64,000 nucleotides of DNA. It comes from Morinoia aosen (taxonomy: Eukaryota; Arthropoda; Malacostraca; Amphipoda; Talitridae). This document shows, one piece after another, positions 25,592 to 37,500 of this stretch; position 1 is the first letter of the stretch; each line of letters starts with the position of its first letter. The translations under genes were made by a program, and so were the position numbers. The DNA is taken from the NCBI GenBank assembly GCA_030386875.1, contig CM059572.1, positions 40,483,732-40,547,731 of the forward strand. The letters are read 5' to 3'. The notes under the pieces are model-generated. The model made no database searches, was not told the origin of the DNA, and saw nothing but the letters and a program-made list of their open reading frames with translations.

Positions 25592-26575
25592 CTGACGTTA
25601 ATTAAGAACCTGCCCGGTTGGCTCCACTTGAAAATGAGTGAAGTTTAAAGGATGAAATGCACACCGCATTACGTAAAAATATTTAATTTTTTTCACAAGC
25701 AGGACTTGAGGCTTGCGAAATTCAGCTAAGATGAACCAACTCATATCGTCCGCAGGGAATAATGTATAATAAAATACTGGGAAATGGAAACACTGAAAAA
25801 TAAAAATGAATTGAAATAAAAATACTGAGGAGTGTCTAAATGTTCTACTTTATTCTGGAGATGTTTTTAAGTCAATTTTAAAATTAACAAGAAACATACG
25901 TACATTGAAAAGACGGAAGATTATGAGGGGAGGAATGAAGAGAAATATACTGAAGCGATGGAAGTAAGACCCAGCGGAACTGATTTTAACATCCGTCCAT
26001 ACATCATTCATTATTCCATGCGCATTTGAAATTTTTACCTTTAAATCTGTCTTCTTCAAACACAGTCACGTATTTTAACTATCTCCCTTCTTTAAACGAC
26101 TGGAATGATTTTCAGGTAATTTACATCGGTGTAACGTTACTCTCAGCCGTGAAGGTTCTACTGTCTATTTATGCTACGTGACATTACATCCCTTCAAAGT
26201 TGTCAACTTTGAGCTTCTACAAACAAAATTTGAGAATTTCAGCAAGAAAACCAGCACGCAGCGTCGCCACGTCGACAGAAGAATCCCTTCAATGTCGTAC
26301 TTTACGCTATAACGACGTAAGTAATTTGATAAGGCCTTCATTCCATGTACCCACATCGTTAAACAGCATCTCCGGATGGAAATTCAGCGAAACCCTTTCC
26401 TTTCTATACTTTTAAACTAAGAACAGATTTCTCCAAGCTAAATCACAAGCATGAAAATCACCTATAAACATGGAAACCAATGTGGTAGTCATGTGGAGAG
26501 TGAACATCAAACGCAGATATAACGTGTGTAAATCACGTGACTTCATGCTTGCGCAGCGTTAGCATTCCACACTCG
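25592..26575. other. No feature seen
   Basis: AT-rich unique sequence with only short chance frames. Confidence 0.5.
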
Positions 26576-26735
26576 GGAACTAGCACGAGCCCCAGCGTGA
26601 ACTAGCACGAGCCCCAGCGTGAACTAGCACGAGCCCCAGCGTGAACTAGCACGAGTCACAGCGTGAACTAGCACGAGCCCCAGCGTGAACTAGCACGAGC
26701 CACAGCGTGAACTAGCACGAGCCACAGCATATGCT
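26576..26735. repeat. 22-bp minisatellite, ~7 copies
   Basis: The unit is aactagcacgagccccagcg plus tg; some units have cacagcg instead. Confidence 0.9.
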
Positions 26736-26869
26736 AACATTGAGATTCAGTACGCGTAGACTCAACAAAGAGACTCGTATTTCCAGAAAAAAACAAGTAG
26801 TTTAGAATTAGATAATTATTTGTAACGAAGTTATGGGATCAATTGAGCAAAATCAAGGAATGTCCGCCG

Positions 26870-29621
26870 ACAACAAATGCTGGCGGCGGAGCAACAAAAT
26901 GCTGGCGGCGGAGCAACAAAATGCTGGCGGCGGAGCAACAAAATGCTGGCGGCGGAGCAACAAAATGCTGGCGGCGGAGCAACAAAATACTGGCGGCGGA
27001 GCAACAAAATGCTGGCGGCGGAGCAACAAAATGCTGGCGGCGGAGCAACAAAATGCTGGCGGCGGAGCAACAAAATGCTGGCGGCGGAGCAACAAAATGC
27101 TGGCGGCGGAGCAACAAAATGCTGGCGGCGGAGCAACAAAATGCTGGCGGCGGAGCAACAAAATGCTGGCGGCGGAGCAACAAAATGCTGGCGGCGGAGC
27201 AACAAAATGCTGGCGGCGGAGCAACAAAATGCTGGCGGCGGAGCAACAAAATACTGGCGGCGGAGCAACAAAATACTGGCGGCGGAGCAACAAAATGCTG
27301 GCGGCGGCGCAACAAAATGCTGGCGGCGGAGCAACAAAATGCTGGCGGCGGAGCAACAAAATGCTGGCGGCGGCGCAACAAAATGCTGGCGGCGGAGCAA
27401 CAAAATGCTGGCGGCGGAGCAACAAAGTGCTGGCGGCGGCGCAACAAAATGCTGGCGGCGGAGCAACAAAATGCTGGCGGCGGAGCAACAAAGTGCTGGC
27501 GGCGGAGCAACAAAGTGCTGGCGGCGGAGCAACAAAATGCTGGCGGCGGAGCAACCAAATGCTGGCGGCGGAGCAACAAAATACTGGCGGCGGAGCAACA
27601 AAATGCTGGCGGCGGAGCAACAAAATGCTGGCGGCGGAGCAACAAAATGCTGGCGGCGGAGCAACAAAATGCTGGCGGCGGAGCAACAAAATGCTGGCGG
27701 CGGAGCAACAAAATACTGGCGGCGGAGCAACAAAATACTGGCGGCGGAGCAACAAAATACTGGCGGCGGAGCAACAAAATGCTGGCGGCGGAGCAACAAA
27801 ATGCTGGCGGCGGAGCAACAAAATGCTGGCGGCGGAGCAACAAAATGCTGGCGGCGGAGCAACAAAATGCTGGCGGCGGAGCAACAAAATGCTCACGGCG
27901 GAGCAACAAAATGCTGGCGGCGGAGCAACAAAATACTGGCGGCGGAGCAACAAAATGCTGGCGGCGGAGCAACAAAGTGCTGGCGGCGGAGCAACAAAAT
28001 GCTGGCGGCGGAGCAACAAAATGCTGGCGGCGGAGCAACAAAATGCTGGCGGCGGAGCAACAAAGTGCTGGCGGCGGAGCAACAAAATGCTGGCGGCGGA
28101 GCAACAAAATGCTGGCGGCGGAGCAACAAAATGCTGGCGGCGGAGCAACAAAATGCTGGCGGCGGAGCAACAAAATGCTGGCGGCGGAGCAACAAAGTGC
28201 TGGCGGCGGAGCAACAAAGTGCTGGCGGCGGAGCAACAAAGTGCTGGCGGCGGAGCAACAAAGTGCTGGCGGCGGAGCAACAAAATGCTGGCGGCGGAGC
28301 AACAAAATACTGGCGGCGGAGCAACAAAGTGCTGGCGGCGGAGCAACAAAGTGCTGGCGGCGGAGCAACAAAGTGCTGGCGGCGGAGCAACAAAGTGCTG
28401 GCGGCGGAGCAACAAAATGCTGGCGGCGGAGCAACAAAATACTGGCGGCGGAGCAACAAAATGCTGGCGGCGGAGCAACAAAATGCTGGCGGCGGAGCAA
28501 CAAAATGCTGGCGGCGGAGCAACAAAGTGCTGGCGGCGGAGCAACAAAATGCTGGCGGCGGAGCAACAAAATACTGGCGGCGGAGCAACAAAGTGCTGGC
28601 GGCGGAGCAACAAAATGCTGGCGGCGGAGCAACAAATTGCTGGCGGCGGAGCAACAAAGTGCTGGCGGCGGAGCAACAAAGTGCTGGCGGCGGAGCAACA
28701 AAGTGCTGGCGGCGGAGCAACAAAATGCTGGCGGCGGAGCAACAAAGTGCTGGCGGCGGAGCAACAAAATGCTGGCGGCGGAGCAACAAAATGCTGGCGG
28801 CGGAGCAACAAAGTGCTGGCGGCGGAGCAACAAAGTGCTGGCGGCGGAGCAACAAAGTGCTGGCGGCGGAGCAACAAAATGCTGGCGGCGGAGCAACAAA
28901 ATGTTGGCGGCGGAGCAACAAAATGTTGGCGGCGGAGCAACAAAATGTTGGCGGCGGAGCAACAAAATACTGGCGGCGGAGCAACAAAATACTGGCGGCG
29001 GAGCAACAAAATGCTGGCGGCGGAGCAACAAAATGTTGGCGGCGGAGCAACAAAATGTTGGCGGCGGAGCAACAAAATGTTGGCGGCGGAGCAACAAAAT
29101 ACTGGCGGCGGAGCAACAAAATACTGGCGGCGGAGCAACAAAATGCTGGCGGCGGAGCAACAAAATGTTGGCGGCGGAGCAACAAAATGCTGGCGGCGGA
29201 GCAACAAAATGTTGGCGGCGGAGCAACAAAATGTTGGCGGCGGAGCAACAAAATGCTGGCGGCGGAGCAACAAAATACTGGCGGCGGAGCAACAAAATAC
29301 TGGCGGCGGAGCAACAAAATGCTGGCGGCGGAGCAACAAAATGTTGGCGGCGGAGCAACAAAATGCTGGCGGCGGAGCAACAAAATGTTGGCGGCGGAGC
29401 AACAAAATGTTGGCGGCGGAGCAACAAAATGTTGGCGGCGGAGCAACAAAATGTTGGCGGCGGAGCAACAAAATGCTGGCGGCGGAGCAACAAAATGTTG
29501 GCGGCGGAGCAACAAAATGTTGGCGGCGGAGCAACAAAATACTGGCGGCGGAGCAACAAAATACTGGCGGCGGAGCAACAAAATACTGGCGGCGGAGCAA
29601 CAAAATACTGGCGGCGGAGTA
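26870..29621. repeat. 22-bp minisatellite, ~125 copies
   Basis: The unit is gcggcggagcaacaaaatgc plus tg. It carries no stop in any of six frames, and 22 is not a multiple of three, so all frames cycle and stay open for about 930 codons. Variants atactgg, gtgctgg, atgttgg and gcgcaac are clustered: gtgctgg mostly at 28.0-28.9 kb, atgttgg only after 28.9 kb. This is a sign of local homogenisation. Confidence 0.95.
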
Positions 29622-29989
29622 AACAAATTTGTCCAGATTAAAAATCAACGCGGAATCTAAATTAACGAATATGTTAGGCGCAGCAGAAGTACAAATGCTT
29701 CAACATTAACGGGCAAAAAATTTATGACCAGATAAAACGATAAGAAAACGTGACTCACGCGAAGCATCGCGAGCAAACCGCACGACAGATAGAGCTAACT
29801 CAAAAAATTTCAGCTGAATAAAAATCACCTGCTTATTAAACGCGAGGTAAATTCATCCGACACGAACTCTGAATATATCAATCGTGACCTTCACTGAAAA
29901 CACAACCGTTAATAATTCGACTGACGGATATCATGGAAGCTCCGAGCAGAGGAAGCATGACGTCACTGAACAACTACGTGACAATAAAT

Positions 29990-30140
29990 AAGCCGTAATG
30001 GCGGCTCAGCGACACAGACGAGCTGCAGCGAGGAAGACTCACCTGAGTGCCAGCGGAGGAACACGCAACCGGAAGGTGATCACACGAAAGTACAGGGCGA
30101 GTCGTCAATTTTTAAGTAACAATGATGATAGCATCGTTTT
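29990..30140 (-). promoter_or_regulatory. GC-rich patch with exon-like donor (possible first exon)
   Basis: On the minus strand, a moderately GC-rich stretch ends in a consensus donor, GGCACTCAG|GTGAGTC (exon end 30043). It is followed by gccgccattacggc. It does not resemble SZT2. A non-coding or short-coding first exon of an unseen minus-strand gene is one reading. Confidence 0.3.
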
Positions 30141-30922
30141 CATTCAATCTATCACAAACAATGCCTCCTGAACACTTACCTGCTTTTATATCCAGAGTGG
30201 GATGCATGGTAACATTTTCAAATATACACATTCCGCTGCCCAATTAACAACAGAAGTCTCCTCCATTTGAGATATGAATTTAATTTTTTCATCGATATTG
30301 CTATGTCAAGCGCCCACACGATGCGCCCTAACTATGCAAGTAATTATGGGTCACAAAAACAACGATGCAAGTTTTATGCAGAGAAAATGTAAAAATAACT
30401 TATTGAAGCCCATGAAACAGAAGACTGTGTGCACAACTGTTACTGTTGCACCAATTCTAGATCGCAGCCGAACCCTAAAAAGAATATCCAGTCTTCCACA
30501 TGAGTAAAATAATATTTCCATCCATCTACTCCACTACACCCCTTAGTTCGCGAGGTATTTCATCAGGAGGTATTTTAATTAAATGAATACAGATGTGAAC
30601 TCTGCCATTAAGATCACTGCACCTGCATCTTCGACATCACAGTACAACTAGCATACAAACACTCACGTCCCATTAGACCAGTGGTAGGCAAACTGCAGCC
30701 CCGGGATCGCATGCAACCATTTTTGCCATTAAATTGCTTGAGTGCGACCTGAATTAGTTTTCATTAACCATACTGTATAAATGCTGTGTACCTCAAAACA
30801 GCCATTTTTAAACGTGTGGCACTAATTACTCTTCGTAGCCCGCTGATGCGATCCTAGTCCTGAAAAGTTTGCCCACCACTTTTAGAACATCAATAAACAC
30901 ATACACTTCTAGCGTGCAGTAA
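30141..30922. other. No feature seen
   Basis: Mixed unique sequence. Around 30650-30900 a stretch with gtggtaggcaaactgcagcc and agtttgcccaccact at opposite ends looks like a worn inverted-repeat element. Confidence 0.4.
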
Positions 30923-31133
30923 CACTTTGACTACGGCGTTAGCCACCGGTGGTCACAGAGGATTTACACAACGCTGCTGACCGACCAGTTGTCAGAAACT
31001 AAGTTTTTTAAATACCAAAATTGAATGAAAGCATGATCCATTAAAAGTTTCTCATTTCTAAAATCGATTTCTATATTTGACTTTAATTTGAATTGGAGAT
31101 TGAATTGAAGTCCAACCCACCGCAGTCAAAGTG
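30923..31133. mobile_element. piggyBac-like MITE, family 1
   Basis: About 211 bp with termini CACTTTGACTACGG and ccgcagtcaaagtg. The flanking TTAA is degraded on both sides. Confidence 0.7.
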
Positions 31134-31139
31134 TTGAAG

Positions 31140-31297
31140 AAACTAAGCCCAAGAACTGCGCTGCCCACGGCCTGAGGGCAGTCAAAGCGTCAAAGAGCTT
31201 CACACCAACCAAAGAACTGCGCTAGTCACTGAAGAAACTAAGTGCAAGAACTGCGCTACTCACTGAAGAAACTAAGTGCAAGAACTGCTCTACTCAC
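31140..31297. repeat. Tandem copies of the exon 15 donor region
   Basis: On the minus strand, three to four units of about 40 bp (agcagttcttgcacttag, tttcttcagtgagtag) start at the exon 15 donor. Two carry GTGAGTAG or GTGACTAG. A further degenerate one has ctcaggccgtgggcag, a copy of the exon end itself. Confidence 0.75.
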
Positions 31298-31542
31298 GGC
31301 CTGAGGAAGCTGGTAGTAAGGCAGGCCGACGAGGTGGGGCGTGTGGCAGAGAGGCGTGTGGGCGACGGAGGGGCAGTGAGGGGGCATCACGAAGGGCGCC
31401 ACCAGACCGTTCTGGGGCTCCACCCAGCACTCTGTCACCAGCTGCAGCAGCGGTGGCTCTGGTGCAACTTCCTCAGCGCCGGCAGCATCGCCACCATCTT
31501 CTCCTCCTGCTGCTGCTGCGGTGGCCGCTTTGCTGCTCACGT
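31298..31542 (-). CDS. SZT2: SZT2 exon 15 (last recognised)
   Basis: The acceptor is gtgtaattccgcag|ACGTG. It encodes about 82 residues: an Ala/Gly/Glu-rich start, then LLQLVTECWVEPQNGLV (human LNLVTEVWVEPQYG), a His/Pro-rich loop and YYQLPQA (human YSEIPQA). The donor is CAGGCC|GTGAGT, phase 0. Human SZT2 continues for more than 2,000 residues beyond this point, so more exons must exist, but I cannot see them in the window. Confidence 0.9.
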
Positions 31543-34500
31543 CTGCGGAATTACACTACTTTTGAGCCCGCTCGTCATGCACTAATTTCAATTCACCAAG
31601 AACAAAATATCTTTTGATGTTAGTATTTTATTCCTTGAGTATTAAGCGATTGACATGTGCATAGGTCTATCATCTAGTAATATCGAGAATATCACGAAAC
31701 CGTCAAAAAGCAATATCAAATATAACCCCCCACGTGAGGCAATCATCAAATACTAGTATACCGGTTCAACCCGAGTATCGGGTTGTCCGACTTGCCTAAA
31801 AATAAAAAAAAATAAAAAAATAAAGAAAAAAAATAAATAAAATAAATAAATAGTTTTCTGCAAATATAGACACCAGTGGCTTCAATTTAATACCTCACTT
31901 GACCATATAGACTCAGCCAATTTTCTAAACGGACTCGGACAAATTTTGAGTTACTGAATTAAGTATATAGATATTATTTAGAATACCAAAAAAGACCGTC
32001 AACAAGCACTGTCAAGTAACACCACTAAGTACGGCTAACATCCGATATTATTTAGAATATCAAGAAAGACCGTCAACATGCAACACAAAGTAAAATTACC
32101 AAATAGAGCTAACTCCTGGCACTATGAAGACAATGGAGAAGAGAGAATAAGAACTAACTTCTAGCAGAGCGGTCAATAAGCACGTCGGGATCGTCATCAG
32201 ACTTGCCGCCCTCCTCGTCTGAGCTGTAGTCGCTGTCGGACAACCTGCGGGTGGTGGTGACATGCATCAGCAGGTAGTACCTGGGCCTTGAGTGAAGTAC
32301 CTGATACCTGATAATGGCAAATGGTACCTCAAGTGGTACATGGAGCTAGGAACCTGGGGCCAGATTGTGATACATGATACTAGAGAGTGGTCCCTGGTGC
32401 TAGTGTGACACGCGATGCCATAGCATGATACTTGTTGCTCGGATACAGTACCATGTGCCGGAATATTATACTTGGGACCCACGTGTAGTATTTAGGACCT
32501 GAGTATCCTAAAAGGTATCTGATTGCAGAAGCCGAACACAGACGTCAAATCGAAGGACTTTGACACCAGCCACTTGGCAAAGTTGAATTGGATGCTCAAG
32601 CAACCCATTCGCCGCGAGAGAGCAGGATTCGATCATTGGTGCATTGGTGAAGGCTTCGCCGTTCATCCATGATGATTAGCTTTAAGGTAATGAAAATAAA
32701 AGTGCGCTTGCAGCTGACCACCTCCATCCGATAGAAGTACGTCGTTTTTTATAACAAGACATAGTACTGTCGTCTCCTTTTGAGGTTCCTCCGAGGCCAA
32801 ATAACATGAATGCAGAGAGAAGTGCCCCCACTCAACCCTATAACGACTGAGCTATTTTTTCAGGAGTGAGACAATTTTTCTTGAATCATCACTCCAATGG
32901 GGTTTGAAGTTTTCAACAAAGAATATAAAGCATAAATAAGAAAGTTACGAGTTATTTCTAAACGTACTTCAGAAATGGTGTTAGATGCAATAGGTTTAAA
33001 CGGGGCAACAATGGGGTTTGAAATTTCAACAAAGCATCTAGATCCTAGAGTCTAATTAAAAGTCTAATTCTAGAGTCTAATTGTCTAGAGTCTTCGTCTA
33101 GAGTCTAAGAGTCCTCGAGCGGCTAGTTTAATTATTATGAGCTATTTTTAATATACTTCAGAAAAGACGGACTACTATATATGTTCAACTGAAGCTCCAA
33201 TGGGGTTTGGACTATTCAACGAAGCATCCATCTAGAGTATGTGTGAGAAGGATAAGGGTAATTTGAAACGTGCTTCAGAAAAGATGGTCGGCGTATAGGT
33301 TTGAACAATGCCAGTGCACTGACCCGAGTTCTGCTGCAGGGAAGTGCGGGGGGAACAGCACGTACTGCAGCACGCACGGGAATCTGTCACTCTCAACGTC
33401 GCTGTTGTAGTCTTCCGCGTCCAGGCTCAGCTGCAAATGATTCAGTGTCTTATACAATGCCCCATCTCTCCAAAATAGAGTAAGTTGTTAAAATTCTTAG
33501 CCTCAGAAATAGCTTCTTAAATTCTCAACTGGTGGTCAACTATCGCACTGAGAAAACATTGTACGAAGACATGAATTTTAATATTTTGATGTCACTGTCG
33601 TATTAATGATAAGACTGAAATGAAGAAAAATAAAAGCCACATTAAAGAAATGTAAACTTCTTGTCTTTGACATTGATTCATTTTAATTGTTAGAGTGTGA
33701 GAATGTAATCGGGACGTGGAACCATTGCACTCTATATCTTGATAAGCTCTTGTCTTTAGAAAATGATCAGTAATATGTACAGAACTTTATTTTAATACCA
33801 TTAACATGGCGAAGAATGGTGAACCTGTCACAGCGACAGACAACGAAAGCGCTGGTAGTTGACATATTCTAAAGAGAGAAAGTAATTTTCAATCAGGCAT
33901 TCGTGGATTTTAAATTAACCGTTCGATTTAAAATTTACTTTGCATTTTTTTTCTTTGCAATGTTCATAAGCTAGCACTTGACAAGACTCGCCTCTAGTGA
34001 ACTACAGCTATGACGACAGCCTTCCCACTGGAGACAGTTAGTAGAGCTATTTTTCTTAACTTAACAGCAGTCCGTGTTCAATTCCCATTTACTGTTGTAT
34101 TCATTTTGAGTATCAAAATAAAATTATTCTCATATATTATAGCAAATAAACATTACCATAATAAGTAATATCACGCATAATGTGCTGTGCAGGAAAGGCA
34201 ACTACCAGCATTCAAACGCAAAAACATGGAAAAAGTACAAGAGGGAAATGAACACAGTTGAGCAACACCAGCGATTAACCAATGGAAGTTTTCCGTCTAA
34301 TACCGAGAGAGACGTACAAAATGACACAAAAATCCTTACACTGTAAAAACCACCATGAGCGCTGCTGTTTTACAATGTGTTACGACAGATACCACTGCGG
34401 AATTTCAATTCCTCAAGGAACAGTGACGTAAGGTACAATTTATAATAGAAGTATGATCAAAGAAGAACAATTAGAAAACTTACCTTCATCATGACTTCCC

Positions 34501-37500
34501 TGACCATGGTGATCATGCCATTGTGAGAAAACGCTATTTTGAAGCCCTCGTTTAGGCGAATCCTGCCCAACATATGGACTCAAATTAGATTTAAAGTTAG
34601 TTTGGGCCTCTCTAACAACAAAAAAGGTGCTCCAAAAAGAGGAAGGATAAAGACCCCATTCAGTGTGGAGTTAAAGGAACGGAGAAACTATGCACAAGGT
34701 GTGTTCCCACACATAAGATCCCCTGCGCATAGGAACAGAAAGTTTGGAAGGAAGTTTATGAAACAAGATAGAAGTTGGAGAAGAAAGGAGTAGGCGTTTA
34801 AAAACAGCACAGCAGTGAACCGAAAGAAGATTTCCTCAACTAAACAAAAGTTTTTCAACTAAAAGAAGGCCTATCTAACTCTCAGCTTGGAACCTCACAT
34901 TGGCCTCTTGGGAGAGCTAATTACCATATATACAATAGTTGCATCCTCCTGGGAGGACAAAAGGTCATTATAAATCCTCATAAGCACTGCAACAATACTG
35001 ATTGAAATTCACTAATACCTTAAAACAAAACCTCAAGCTAAGCTGAGGTTTAAATCTGAAGTATAACATAAGATGAGTTAGATGATATACGCAACTTCAA
35101 TGCGCTTCAACCAGTCATAAACTTTGATCCATGAATACCACAGGTGTAATTTGCTCTAACAAATGATGCAGTATACTTTCGTTGTCACATCATGACTAAT
35201 CATATACCATCATTGAAACATATTTTCCGGCACAGTTACTTCAAAAAGAAAGAAAACGGCTCAGACACGAGAAACCCAGACGAGCCGCTTCTCTATAAAC
35301 AAGTTCATCCCTTCTCTGACCCAGCAGCACCAGGTAGCCCTTACCTTGTCAGAGAGTGGAGGATTCTGGACAGCGTTTTGATATCAGGAGGAGGCACAGT
35401 GAGCTGCTCTTCTTCAAGCTCCCCTCGAGCTGCTAGGGTCACACTGGAGGAAACACTGCTCCTGCCGGTATAAAATGATTTCCCAGCGCTGGAGCTGCTC
35501 GGTGCAATATTGCTGCTCTGGCCGTACACGACGCGTGTGACTGCAGGCTTGTTGGCAGGCACAGCTGTCGTGTCGCTTACGTTGGCAGACATGTCCTCTT
35601 TTGGCGGGACAATGGACCAGATCCAGCGTCTGTGGTGCAGGTACCTGCTCAGCAGCGCCTGGTTGTTCACAGACACCTGCTTGAAGTTGAAGGAAAGGGG
35701 ATGGCTCATGTGCAGCTCCGCCTCGGCTGGCATCACCTGCAGCATTTTCCTGGGCATGCTCTGGTACCTGGAGACACGTATGATTTCATTGTTCAACTCC
35801 ACCATTCTGATCTCAACACATAGGGGTCTTTGAGAATTGATGAATGCGAGCTATCTAAAATACAGTATATCAGAGCAATTTGAACTTCAAATCGAATGTA
35901 AGATTTTAGCTTAGCAAAACAATAATTATTAGAAAATACTTCTATTTTCATTCTGCGTAACACAAATTCGAAGAAAACTTGCCATAGTGAGACCCTCAGC
36001 GTTGCTGCTTTTATGTATATGAGAACAATTCTTGAGACATAATGGTCATCACACAGGGACAAAACCTTGCCTGAACAACAGCGGTACTTCTAATGGTATC
36101 ACGTAGGGTGACTATGTTGTGAGTAAAGGACATCAATGCAAGCAAATGCCCTCAAGAAACGTGGTAGATCAAATTCAGTCCAGTTTTCTCAGCAGCAAAT
36201 ACCAGTCACTAGCACTGACAACGTAAATGTAATAAATGCGGGCATGTTATTCAAAGCAGCAGCTGTACATACTAAGTAAAAATAAATTAGAAAAACATTT
36301 TCAGATGACGACTGGAGAAAATTGACAATATACTTGATAGGAACATTCATGCATATCACAAATTCAATTTGGCTTGCAATTTTTGCACACCAAGAATTTT
36401 AATTTGATTTTCTGCACACTACAAGAATAAATAGAGATGATACAAAAGAACCACAACTTGGGTGCACAGTACAGCCTGTCTGCCCCAAAAGAAGCACAAC
36501 TCAGGCGCACAGCCCGAAAAGAAGCACAACTCAGGCGCACAGCCCCAAAAGAAGCACAACTCAGGCGCACAGCCCCAAAAGAAGCACAACTCAGGCGCAC
36601 AGCCCCAAAAGAAGCACAACTCAGGCGCACAGCCCCAAAAGAAGCACAACTCAGGCGCACAGCCCCAAAAGAAGCACAACTCAGGCGCACAGCCCCAAAA
36701 GAAGCACAACCCAGGCGCACAGCCCCAAAAGAAGCACAACTCAGGCGCACAGCCCCAAAAGAAGCACAACTCAGGCGCACAGCCCCAAAAGAAGCACAAC
36801 TCAGGCGCACAGCCCCAAAAGAAGCACAACTCAGGCGCACAGCCCCAAAAGAAGCACAACACAGGCGCACAGCCCCAAAAGAAGCACAACTCAGGCGCAC
36901 AGTCACAAAAGAAGTACAACACAGGCGCACAGTCACAAAAGAAGCACAACTCAGGCGCACAGTTCAGCACCTCTGGAACAAGACAAGTTCAGCTCACCAG
37001 ATGAGGATTTTGTCAATCTGCTTGTGTGTGATGACGCAGCACGGCAGGGGTACAGGGGACGGCTGCTCCCCCATGCTCGCCTCGTCCACCCCCACCTGGG
37101 GGAGGGTCAAGATGAGATTGTAAGTTAGTTCTAGCATCCACAACCCTAACAAAGGTGTTCCAAAAAGAGGAGAGATGAAGATGCCATATAGTATGGAGTT
37201 CAGGGAGTTCGGAATCTACGCACGAGGCATGTTTCCACACAAGATAGAAACAGTAAGTTGAGATGGAAGGTTCTGAAACGAGATAAAAGTTGAAGAAAAA
37301 AAGTCAGAAGGCATGAAAAAGGGGGATTGAAACATTGAAGCTTCTCTCTTATGTACCTTGTACAGTAACTCTGACAACGGATCTCGCACAGCAAAACGCT
37401 CACTCACTTCCCTCACTATTACTTTATATCCTCAGAATACTCACTAAACAGCACTGAAAAAAGTTATTTAGAAGTACCCATTAGAATTCAAATGATGAGA

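Noticed and set aside
26870-29621. CRISPR-like regular repeats
   Set aside because: The repeats are directly adjacent with no unique spacers, the surroundings are animal DNA, and there are no cas genes.
26831-29660. Six open frames of about 900-930 codons
   Set aside because: The 22-bp unit has no stop in any frame, so all six frames are open by construction.
34539-34793. 84-codon plus-strand ORF, and similar frames at 13421-13679, 18076-18390 and 55469-55804
   Set aside because: They run through copies of the dispersed repeat and are not conserved between copies.
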